DNA of 64,000 nt, taken from assembly GCA_964036295.1 (NCBI GenBank), contig OZ038466.1, forward strand, positions 9,636,001 to 9,700,000, written 5' to 3'. How positions within the stretch are numbered: position 1 is the first letter of the stretch; each line of letters begins with the position of its first letter. Source of the DNA: Plumapathes pennacea (taxonomy: Eukaryota > Cnidaria > Anthozoa > Antipatharia > Myriopathidae). Made by a program: the position numbers and the translations under genes. Below are positions 46,695-57,614 of this stretch, piece by piece. The notes beneath the pieces were generated by a model. That model did no database searches and was not told the origin of the DNA. It saw only the letters and a program-made list of their open reading frames with translations.

Positions 46695-46955
46695 AAGGTG
46701 CGGTAATACGGGCAACATTTTCCTTGCAACTTGTCGTGCAACAATGTTGCGTTGCAAGTTGCACCGTAATGTTGCGCACCGTGTTGCAAGTTGCAGCAAC
46801 ATGTTGCACGAAGTAGAACCCACTCCTACTTCGTGCAACATGTTGCTGCAACTTGCAACACGGTGGTAATACGCGCAACATTACGGTGCAACTTGCAGCG
46901 CAACATTGTTGCACGACAAGTTGCACTGAAAATGTTGCCCGTATTACTTCACCTT
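46695..46955. mobile_element. Foldback MITE, AAGGTGAAGTAATACGGGC family, copy 2
   Basis: Almost fully palindromic over 260 bp: the left half (GTAATACGGGCAACATTTTC...) is mirrored by the right half, with the apex at about 46,826 (GAACCCACTCCTACTTCG). Same family as 36,246-36,472. Confidence 0.85.
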
Positions 46956-48411
46956 TAATTTTGCAGGACACTTGCTTGCTTGCTTGAAAAGACAGGCAGT
47001 GAATAGAAGCTAATTAGAATCTATTATTCATTGTGTTCCTTCCCCCATGGGCTTTTCAAGACTCAATAGTGAGCTCAGAACTTTTAGTGTAAAACAAAAG
47101 CGCAGGGGTTGTATGGAGTAACCGCTTAAAATGAACGCGGGCGTATAATTTTCAAACGTGATATACTCTTTTTTACCCTTGGTAAGAACAGTTGGATTAC
47201 TGCAATAGATATTATAGGTACTGTAGTAAGTATAGATTATATAATCGCGAGGGAAAACGGGATTTAGGCAGAATAAACCCGTTTATAGATTAAACAATGT
47301 TTATATTATTAATTTATCAGAAGACTTTTGAATATCTCTTAACAATAAAGTCAATATGGTCTAAAACAAGACTGCCTAAGATACGTTAATCGGCCAAAAG
47401 TGAAGGTGACATCATCCTTCTGGGGTGCAGTGCCATAAATTTCTCGCAAACCTGCCTTCTGTTGATAGAAATTGTGTGTGCATGCATGGCCATGACAGTC
47501 AAATCTGACAGTCGTCCGGTGGTTATTGTGCTGCGGAGCAAAGTATAAACCCTACGAACACATTAAAACGATCTCTCCGCCTCCGTGCTCCCCATACTCC
47601 TGAACTGTCCGACTCACGTAAAACAAAATCAAAAAGTGTATTTTTATCACTAGTTTTAGAAAACAAAATTACATCTATGAGACATGTCCAGATTTATTAT
47701 TTTCTATTTTATTTCAAAATACCCAAACTTCCTTTTTTTGCCACTTCAGAGGGGGGTGGCTAGCCAGCCAAATCCACCCCCCCCCCCCCCCCCCCCCCCC
47801 CCAAATCCGCCCCTGGTTTTCCGGCCTTAAAGAGGGTTTGCACGGCGGCCATGTTGGATGGCAGGAACAATAGAACATTTTTCCATAACAGTAGCATTTC
47901 TTTCCCAGAGGAACTGAATTCTATTGTTCCTGCCATCAAACATGGCCGCCGTGCAAACCCTCTATTTTCCCTTGTGTTGCGGTCGCGCGCGCAAGTGTAC
48001 CCCAGGTCGCCTCGACCTGAGAGTCCTCACAAGTTGTCCTCAGACTCCGTCTTAGTCTTTGCATGGGGGAGTTGGAACCGAGACACACGAATTGCAAGAA
48101 TTTGCATATCAATCAGCGGAAGTATCGCTTTCAAAACGAATTATTTTTGTTCTGAATTTGTGTTATTGTCTTTTTTGTTGGAATGAGTGATGAATTTTAA
48201 AGCATTTTCTCACTGAGCCATTGTTTCATTTCAAGCAAAAGCCTTTGCAAACAAAAATTGATCGAATTTGAGCCCACAGTTCATTTCGATAAAGCAGTAG
48301 ATTCTCTTTACTACCTGAAGTTGTTGTTGGTCACTGTCGGGAAAGGGGTCTTTTGTGGAGCTGAGATGAAAGCATGGCGAATTTTAACCTATTAACAAAT
48401 CGCTTACCACC
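46956..48411. other. Intergenic/upstream region of USF3-like gene
   Basis: A long C-run lies at about 47,769-47,801, preceding a 45-bp inverted repeat at 47,831-47,875/47,919-47,963. No coding exon is supported. The promoter of the downstream gene should lie in the last few hundred bases but I see no TATA box. Confidence 0.4.
47831..47963. repeat. Inverted repeat with 45-bp arms
   Basis: AGAGGGTTTGCACGGCGGCC at the left is mirrored as GGCCGCCGTGCAAACCCTCT at the right, with a 43-bp loop. Two mismatches in the arms. Confidence 0.85.
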
Positions 48412-51400
48412 ATGGCTTCCATTAATAGCACTTCAGCTTTAGGAGTTCAAACTGAAACTCAGCAAAATGGAAAGGACGGCCGTGAAAATGTAAACTCAGC
48501 GGCAGAAAGTCCGATTCATTTGGGCAGCCATGTTGAGACGACGGTGTTTACATCGACTGCACTTCAAAACTCATTTGAAATGGACAGTTCTGGTAAACTT
48601 GGCGCTACACCACCTGGCTCTCAAGCTGGTAAGTGTCTGGTTTTTGTTTACATCTCAAAATATAGGCCATATGAAACGCCTGGCGGATTTGTTGTGAAGG
48701 GCGTATATTGTTGAATAAGTTAGGGAAACGTTAGATTTGTTTCCTTTTTCCGACTTACTTGCTGAATTCTTTAGTTATAAGACATTTCACACACGTCCAA
48801 TATTCTAGTTGCTTTTTCTGGTTCACAAGATATCAATGCAATTGCAAAGTCAGCTGTGTTGGCCAAGAACAAATCCATGTTGTCGATTTAAGTATGCTGT
48901 AAATATACCTTTTTGAATATGAAATATTACTTTCTGTTTGGAAAAAAGTAAATGTTTTGTGTCAAGGAAGAGCAGGATTTTGAACTAGAAAAAACAAAGT
49001 ATAGTCTGTCTAATTTTAGATAATATTAAAATTCAAGGGGAATACTCCTGTGAGCCTATTAGGTAAGCTTGGGTATCATTTTCAAGAATTTGTAATCTGA
49101 AATAGGGTACTGATTTTGTGCCTTTGGTCTGGGTATAGTAGATTCTGCTAAAAGTGGTATTTGGTCTGACATATAGGTGGAAATTTTAGTATACAGACCT
49201 GAAAAGAAGGGAAGTTTTGGGATACGGGTCAGAAATGGGGTTGATAAATATTGTATATTTTGGTCTGAATTAGGGTTGAAAATCATACATTTTGGTCTGA
49301 AATACTGTAGGGGAAGAATTTTCAGAACTCCGCACACTACCACCCAGAGAGTCCCCTTACCATGAGTTGTAACATGATTTAAACACTGATTGTTAGAGTA
49401 TACTCAGCTGTGAGCAGAACTTCTTTAATCCCTCCCCCTCCCCCTCCCCCCAAGTGGTTCTACTTCCAGGGTATTTTTAGAATAATATTGAGAGCATATG
49501 TTATACCTAGAAGCTCTGTTGCAGCTTCACTTGTGAAAAAGAGATAACGTTCACCTGGATGAACATTTTTACAACAATATCCATAAGTCTTTTTCAGGAT
49601 GTTATTCGAATTTGCATATAATATTGTCCTCTGGAACTGGGAATCATGATTATACACTAAGTGAAGTGCTGCTGATGTACAGTAAAGCTACTGTATACTG
49701 TACTGTATATGCTCTGAGTACAGCATACAGCATATTGTATGTAGCACATAAAATGCCAGCTGATACTTTCTGGGCATAAGAAGAAAATGATAAAGGAAAA
49801 GCACATTGTGATTTAGAGTGGACTTACAGTAATTGCCTTAATGCACGATAAAACACAAAAAGTTACCAATGGTGTTGGAAGACTAACGTAAGTTGAAGTT
49901 AATCACTCTTGGGAGTGAAGAGTAACTTATAAGTTAGTTTAAAACATGGCAGTCAATTTCTGAAACACTCGTCTTTTCCTGTTTCAGCCATTGTAGCTGC
50001 ATCGGTGGCAGCAAATGAAAGTTTCCCAGCCTTAGCCAAGACAACCAAACCTATCCCGTCCAGTGTGTTCTCATACCGCTTTGCTTCTCCCACTAAAAAC
50101 CAGACTCCCTATTACATTTCATCTGATATTGTCTTGAGGTGAGTGAGTGAGGACCGATTGGTTTCTCAGTCAAATTATTATCAGTGAAACTTCTCATAAG
50201 TGACCATCTCTTGTAAGCGACAACAACCACCTTCTAGGCTTAACTGTTTGAGTTTTTGTATTGTTCTGGTAAGCAACCACTCTATGATCCCAAAGGGCAT
50301 ATTTCTGAGCAAGGTCAAACTTCCTTGCAGAAACCAGACCAGACAAAACGTACAGTACAGTATGCAGTAATGTGCAACAGGACCCAAGGTTGATTTCTTA
50401 AAACTGAAGGTGTTATTTGTTCATGAAAATTGCATTATTTGACACTAGATGTGGCTCAAGGCTGGGTCTCTGCTGTACTCGGACTGGCAGAAGCCTAATT
50501 CATATTCTGCCATAATTTGTTCATACAGTATTCAATGACTGCAGGCTAGGATACTGTATGTGGAAAATAAACCTTGTAATTTAACAAGTAATGTTTGAGT
50601 TTGCTGCTGGAACATGCTCATGCTACTGTATAGTACGTTTTGCTCTTTTTCATCCTTAACACTCAAAAAAAAAAAAAAAATGCCAGTAGATGGCAATAGG
50701 AGGGCATAAAAGGATGTTTTTCACATGGCAAGGTTCATTTTATTTGATTGATGTCAAAGATGAATACTAATAGAAATATGCCTGATAAGATTTGACCATT
50801 ATTATTACGTTCAACATATTTTCTTTTTCTTATAGTGGAGGGATTGCACAACAAACCAGGCGCAGAATAGTCCACAATGAAGGTACAGGATCATGCCATC
50901 AGTGGTATTGATGTCTGTCGCATACTCTTCTAGTTTACCTGGAAGTGGGTCTTCCATTATCTGTAATAGTGTTTCATTACTTGTATTATAGACAAGTTCT
51001 ACAGTAATGTATGTTATACAGTATTTAGTATATATAATGGTAGTTGTTAATTATGTTATAATATATCATAAAAAATATATAATAGGCCCTTTGTACCAGA
51101 GTGCCAGAAGTGGAAAGAGCATGAAAAATATGTAGGAATGCAAAACTTCAGGCTTGTAGCATTTATATATCGAATTTGGCAGCATGCCTTGCGCACATCT
51201 TCTGCCAAGTTTGATGCATACGTACCCTATGCACATATATTTTGTTTTAAGAGTGTTTTTTGATGCTCTTTATTTTTGGCCCTCAGACAGTCTTAGGTAA
51301 TGAATATTGTCAGTCACTTGGTTTTGGTCATGTGACTTGTTTGATGCAAAGTGCCAAGTCTTGTGTGTTTTTTTTACAGTTGAGCGGCGACGGAAAGACA

Positions 51401-54400
51401 AAATTAATGGGTGGATCTTTAGACTTGCTGATCAGATCCCAGATTGTAGGCATGGGAAGCAGGTACAGGAACTCACCCCAACTTGTAATTTGAAGCAGTC
51501 CTGGCCACAATCAATACTATAAAATTCTCTTTAACAATTCTAATAAAAACACTCAATAGATTGTGCAGTCTGCAAACATTACAGACACTTCAAGCGTCAA
51601 GTGCATGACTGTATCAGTGTTTGGCTGTGATATTGGATAATTAAAGTGTGTTTTGAAGTGTATGAAAACTGTTTTGATTTACAAAACACACTTGTAAATA
51701 TAATGTTTTATTTATTGAATATAGATTATAATTATTTATTGACTCCAGCATACATATAGTCATTTTGTAATTTTAGTAAAAAGTAATTCTGAGCTGTTTT
51801 TCCCCTTATAGAGCAAGAATCTCATTCTTGAAAAAGCATGTGATTATCTTGCCAAAGTTAATAACGAGATTGAACAAGTGGACGGACTGCAAATGAAAAA
51901 CAGCCAGTTGGGTAAGTTAAGCATTTCTACTGTATCATTTTAGTCCTTTTTTTTATTGTGCATTTAATTAAAAAAAAATGTGCCAATAGTTTGTGCGGTA
52001 TGTTTTTTTTTTTGGTCAGCTTTGAAAACGGAGTGAATACTTGAAAACTGACACTTGCCCCAGAGAAGTGTTTTTGGACCTGCAAATGTGCCCCTGGTAT
52101 AAAAAATGTAACTTTATGTAATATTAACTCGTTACATGTACAGTACTTGGCTATTTTATCCTTGTTACAACTTGGACTTGGGGTAATGTCATGAGATACA
52201 CGTGTCGTTGTTTAAAGAACTGTATTTGCATATAAAAAAGTAAACATCAAAAAGCTAAATTTTTAGTTTTTGAAACAAGATTGTATAGTTGTGGTAACCT
52301 GTAATTATTTCTCTGTGTTGCAGCTCAGGAAAACATGGGTCTGAGATCACTAATTGAAAATGTACTAAAACAAAATGAAGAGCTGCAACAGCTGTTAAAG
52401 AAACACAGGGTTCCCCTACCAAAGGCTCTAAAGATTTCCCCAGTGGCGGGCAACCCTGGAACCACAGATTCTTCCACACAAACAGGTCAATCTGCTGAAC
52501 CGTCACTTGCAAATCCTCATGCTTCCAGCACCACCGCTGTCAGTCCTCCAGCTTTGAGTGCTGTTGTTTCTATGGAAAGTGTATCCACAAGTAGTGTGAT
52601 GCCGCAAGTTGTGACAAGTTTCTCTTTGAAAGATGCTGCAGGTGTGATTAGAAAAACATCTGCTCCAACTGGCACAGTTCCTACTGTATCTGTGTCTAGG
52701 AGAGTGGGAGCAGCTGTCAGTGAAAACAGTGATCCTGTTCAACACAATGCCAGTTTGACAACTGTGCTGAGAACTGCAACTGTATTTCCTCAACAGAGGA
52801 ATCAAAATGTCTTTCAGGCACAACAAACTCAAGTTAATAATGTGGTCATTGAACAAGTTCAGCAAACTGCAGCAAATGTTAGTGCACTTGTTCAAACAAG
52901 CTCTCAAACTCCACAACAGCAAAACACAGTGAACGGCAATACACTGGTGCAGTTGGGTTTCCATACTCCACCACCACAACAGCAAAGCACGACAAGTGCT
53001 AATACACTGGTGCAGGTGGGATGCAACACTCCACAGCAACCACAACAGCAAAGAGCAACAAATGCTAATACACTGGTGCAGGTGGGATGCAACACTCCAC
53101 AACAACAACAGCAAAGAGCAACAAATGCTAATACAGTGATGCAGGGAGGCTTCCAAGTTCCACAGCCACAACACCAAAGCACAACAAGTGCTAATACACT
53201 GGTGCAGGTGGGATGCAACACTTCACAGCAGCAGCAGCAAAGAGCAGCAAATACTAATACATTGGTGCAAGTGAGATGCAACACTCCACAACAACAACAG
53301 CAACAGCAGCAGCAAAGAGCAGCAAATGCTAATACACTGGTGCAAGTGAGATGCAACACTCCACAACCACAGCAGCAGAGCATGCTGAGTGCCAATACAC
53401 TGGCACAAACATGCTTTCAAGCTCCACAACCACAGCAGGCGGGGCATGTTACTCAACCCTCTGTAAGCTATTCACTGCACAGTGTTGCATCAATCATGAA
53501 TGGCAATTCTCAACCGGCTCTTTCTGGTGTTTTGACTGTCCCATCTGGACTGGTGTCTGTGCCACAGACAGTGGTGGCTAACTCCTTGGGGACTTCACAG
53601 GCAAGAAATGCAGTCACTGCTGTGGTTGTTACGCCTGTAGCTCAGATTGGCAGCCAGGGAAATGGAGGCACAGTTTTGATCCAGCAGCCAGTGCTGCAGC
53701 AGCAAGTGCCATCATTTGTGTATGTGAATGCAGCTCCACAAGCTCTTGCTGGCTTCACAGTATCTGCAGGACCTTCACCACCAACAGTTAACCCAAAAGT
53801 CAGTTATCCCAAGAGTAAGTCCAAGTCCAACAAAGCTAGGAGAAAAGCATCAAATCCTACGTCCACACGGGGTTGTAGCGGAAACAAGGGAACATCACAA
53901 GTGACAAATTCTACTGGGAACAAGAGAAGAGACAGAACAAACAGTACGAAAGCTGCACCCATGGAACCAGCAGCCAAGAAAACAAGTGCTGATAAACCAC
54001 ACATGAACACAGATATTTGTCACCACGAAGAGATTCTTAACCTTCAGAATTTTAGGATCGGTTCAGTATTACCTAATATTGATGCTCAGAGCTCAGCACC
54101 AACAAGCATCACTTTAACTCTGCCGTCTGTATCAAGTTCATCTATGCAGTCCCAAATGGTTCAGCAAAATTCTTTGTCCCGCTCACCATACAGTATTGAG
54201 TCTTTGACTGGTGTCTCCAAGGAGTCTGAACAGTCACAGTATCAACAACAGCAGCAGCAGCAGCAACAACAGCAACCTATACATCGGCCACAACAACAGC
54301 GACAACCTATACAGCAGCAGCAACAACAACAGCAGAGACAACCTTTACAACAGCAGAGACAACAGAATAATCAGCAATCGCAACAACAGACTTATCAGAA

Positions 54401-55508
54401 CCTGCAACACCATCATCAACAGCAGCAGCAGCAGCATCAACAAATGCAATATCAACACTTTCAGCAACAACAGCAACAACAACAGCAGCGGCATGAGAGA
54501 CACAAGCAACAACAACAACAACAGCAGCAAGTGCAACAACAAACTACTGCTCCAGTGTTGAGCTTTTCAGCAGAATCTCTCCTAGCACCAAGTGATGACA
54601 TATTATCGAATATCCATCACATCACCTCATCAGTCTCTGAAGCATCAGGAACAGCTCAAAGCAACTTTTCTGTCTCCATGGCATCAGCTTTTCACGATTC
54701 TTCCTCAGACAGCACAACACAAAGTTTGTCGAACTTTTCAGCAGAAGCATTGATTGGAGGAGCAGAGTTGCTTGACAGTGACCCTTCTTCACTACTGAAT
54801 GGCCAAGATGTAAGCCATACTGAGAAACTTGCAGCCACACCTAGGACCACTGCATTCTCTGACTTCTCTGCCGAGTCATTAATAAGTTCTAATGATCTTA
54901 ATTCTGGCCTCTCATATGCTATTGATAACCTTATATCAAGGCCAGACTCTAGCTTTAACAGCAGCACTATGGTGTCTGTGAACCCAAACCTTCTACACTC
55001 TATAAGAACAGACTTACCACAAGAGCAGGCTGCAAACTCACTACAGTCTTTAGGATCAATACCTGAGCTCATTGAACCAAAAGATACCCTCCCAACAGTG
55101 AGTCATGCCTTGGCGAGGTCTGTTGTTGGAACTGCAGGGCAACAAGCAGGCCTATTACCGTTCTCTCGAAACCAAGCTTTGGCATCTTCAAGGCAATCTA
55201 AGGACTTCCCCACCCAGCCCTCTGTGGTTCCTCTTTCAGCAACATCGAACTGTGCCACAAGTTCAGCAGGATTTCTTAAGCACTCAGTGGACAGCATTAC
55301 GTCATCTTTGTATGGTCCTATGACAGGTGGGGGTACGTTTTCCATGGCAACCAGTCCTGTTAGTTCTACATTGGTGCCATCTTTTCATGGCAATGGGTTT
55401 GGTGCAGAAGCAGGGTCTATTTCCCAGTTTCCATTTTCTTTAGGAAATTCATTTTCACCACCAAAATCATCATACCAGGGCTCTGCATTAGGTACAGGAT
55501 TTGTATGA
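48412..55508 (+). CDS. USF3: USF3-like bHLH-zipper, Gln-rich transcription factor
   Basis: Six coding exons: 48412-48628, 49988-50138, 50836-50882, 51380-51462, 51812-51911, 52324-55508 (3,783 nt, 1,260 aa). The basic region and helix 1 read RRRIVHNEVERRRKDKINGW across exons 3-4, retaining the H-E-R pattern of E-box binders. Exons 4-5 give KQSKNLILEKACDYL, nearly the KQSKN-IL second helix I recall for human USF3. A coiled, Leu-spaced segment (LIENVLKQNEELQQLLKKH) follows. The rest is one 3.2-kb exon: a ~20-residue Gln-rich repeat array (about residues 400-570), a Lys/Arg-rich patch (KSKSKSNKARRKAS), a poly-Gln tract (about 838-940), and three FSAE(S/A)L motifs matching the SYSAEALIG motif of vertebrate USF3. 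Expected nuclear regulator. The start is the first in-frame ATG, in a CACCATGG context. It is shorter than human USF3 (over 2,200 aa). Confidence 0.83.
49070..49325. repeat. CAGACCAAA-type dispersed repeat, copy 2 (USF3 intron 1)
   Basis: Repeated TTTGGTCTG motifs, the reverse complement of the units at 17,690-17,900, with GAAAAGAAGGGAAGTTTTGG shared with 56,630-56,655. Confidence 0.55.
52920..53440 (+). repeat. ~60-bp coding minisatellite in USF3-like last exon
   Basis: About nine in-frame units encode variants of NTLVQVGCNTPQQQQQRAANA. The period is a multiple of three, so copy-number changes preserve the frame. Confidence 0.85.
54237..54546 (+). repeat. CAA/CAG tract encoding poly-Gln
   Basis: A ~100-codon region dominated by Gln with His, Arg and Pro interruptions. 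CAA and CAG are mixed, which limits slippage. Confidence 0.85.
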
Positions 55509-57430
55509 AATAGACGACCTATTTGCTTAGATGCTCTTTTACTGTAAGGGCAATATTTTGACTAAAATCATGAAGAAAGAAACTCAGTTCCAGAATCATT
55601 TCTTAATTCAGTACAAAACGTCTTAAGTGAAGAACGAATGCTTCAAAAGAGCCATGCAGATATATGTTCTTAAGGATTTTGTCTAATGCTTTTTGATGGA
55701 ACAATGATCAAAGTACTGTCATTTGTTATGCCAGTATTAAGTTCAATGTATGAGATACTATGTTCTTATCTCAGGTAAACTTATTTTAGTCCTTCCCTGA
55801 TTAATTAGATACATGTACCTATTCTACAAAATATTTAATATTGTACTTTGTTATTGATCTTATCTAAAAAAGTCTATATGGTGTACTGTTGAAAATAATC
55901 TTTATATACACAGCAGAGCTGTATGTTTTTGACCTGTGAAAGAACTTTGTCACTAATTTAGGTGTTTCTGCAGATCATGTTTGGGTACTAAAAGTTTTAC
56001 CCAGTTTACAGCACTACATCTTTCGTTGGAATCAAAGTGAACACGTCTTTATTTAATTAATATAACTTGTACCGTACAATTTGTAGTTTAAAAGGTTAGG
56101 CCCAAATGGACATTAACCTAACCCATTGTTGTAGATAAAAACATATACCAACACACCCATAGAACAGTTTTCAAATGACTGTTGAAAACTAAAACCAAAG
56201 TAACAATAATATCCACCAATGTTGATCTGTATATTGGTTTGCAAATGGCTGCATGGTCTCTTTTTCTGTAAATATCATTTTAATCATATGATTGAGACAA
56301 GGTATAAACCAATTCCGCTCACTCAGTAGGAATTCCTTGGGAATTCAAACATTTTAGTATTTCCAGTAAAATCATAGACCAAAACATTTTAACTGTACAT
56401 AACAATAGTGTAGTACTATATTACACCATTTCGCCATGTTCACTTCAGTCCAGTGTTACTGGTTTTAAATGTGGATTTCTATTTTCCTTATATATGTATA
56501 AAGATATTTTCTATCTGTCCTAAGAGCCACAATAATCACTAAATCACGATGAGCATGGCCTGTGGGGGGGAGGAGGGGGGGGGGGGGACTACAGATCTGG
56601 AATAAGGCAAAAATTTTGGTAGACAGGCCTGAAAAAGGGGCGACTTTTGGGATGCAGTTCTGGAGCAGGGTCGACAAATAATATATTTCAGTCTGAAATA
56701 GGCAAGAGTTTCCAGAACTGAGCAGCACACTCCCTCACCTCCTCCCCCAGGAAACAGTTCAACAATTTGATATTTTTAAAGTTGCAACTGGTGATCAAGC
56801 CACCTTCTTTATAGTTGTAGTTATGTGGCTTAATGAAAATTATTTTATTTAAGAGATTGTTATCAGCAGTGTAGTGCCCGAGAAAAGCTGCTCTTTTTTG
56901 AGTGTATCCTATTTAATAAGATTGTTTTGTCAGCTTCTATGATGTGAAAAAAGAAATTGTTTGAAGAAACGTTTTAATATTAAAATTATTAAAAAGAATA
57001 TGCATGACTTTTTTGAGGACCAAAAGAAAAACAACAAAAAAGACCTTAGTTTAGGGGCCTGGTAGCGAGTCTTCACGTTATGAGAATTTAGATATTGCGA
57101 AATAATTCACGAAATACTTAAATGAAAAAACTGAAAGTTGCCTGTTGTTTTTACTGACTTGAGTTATCTGCCTTCGCAATTTGAGCGATATCGGGCGAGT
57201 TTTGCGGCCACCGGGGGTTCGCCCCATAGCGCTCAAATTGTCTCGAAGCCAGACAACTCAAATGTCAATAAACACTACAGGAAAGTTTCAAGTTTCAGTT
57301 CTTTTATTCAAGTATTTTGTGAATTATTTTGCGATGTCACAACTGATTCCCACCTCGTAAAACGAAGACTCGTTACCAGGCCTTAAGCCTCGGTCGCCTG
57401 CACAGGTTTCACCGAAATGCATTTCATCGA
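55509..57430 (+). other. USF3-like 3' UTR and USF3-USF intergenic region
   Basis: A-rich sequence without exons. ATTAAA-type signals occur near 56,978-56,993. A CAGACCAAA-type repeat fragment (56,560-56,725) with a G-run (about 56,567-56,587) lies within. A short inverted repeat, ACTCAAATTGTC/GCAATTTGAGCG, is near 57,176-57,240. Confidence 0.4.
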
Positions 57431-57469
57431 AAAACTTTTATTTTGAATTTTATTCACACACGTCCGTAT

Positions 57470-57614
57470 CACGTGGGCGACCACGTGGTTGGATTAAATG
57501 ATTGACAGTTTCCCGGGCAACGACGCGAGGGTGCAGCAAGCAGTGACGTACATATCATGTGATATTCTTGTCCTCGTGGTCAGTTTCGTCGTTTTCTTCG
57601 TCTTGTTCACATGA
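57470..57614 (+). promoter_or_regulatory. E-box cluster upstream of USF
   Basis: Two canonical CACGTG boxes at 57,470-57,475 and 57,482-57,487 (12 bp apart), TCATGTGA at 57,555-57,562 and TCACATGA at 57,607-57,614 across the start codon. TGACGTA (CRE-like) is at 57,544. USF proteins bind CACGTG, so autoregulation is plausible. Confidence 0.55.

Noticed and set aside
8829-47801. Long homopolymer runs (G at 8.85, 14.83 and 41.6 kb; C at 47.78 kb) as functional G-quadruplexes
   Set aside because: Uninterrupted mononucleotide runs are typical slippage products and are error-prone in assemblies; no conserved tract-loop pattern.
52503-53456. Minus-strand frames of 77-224 codons with CCCC and VLAFAALCC repeats
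   Set aside because: Antisense shadows of the Gln-rich repeats of the USF3-like last exon, with no start context or splice support.
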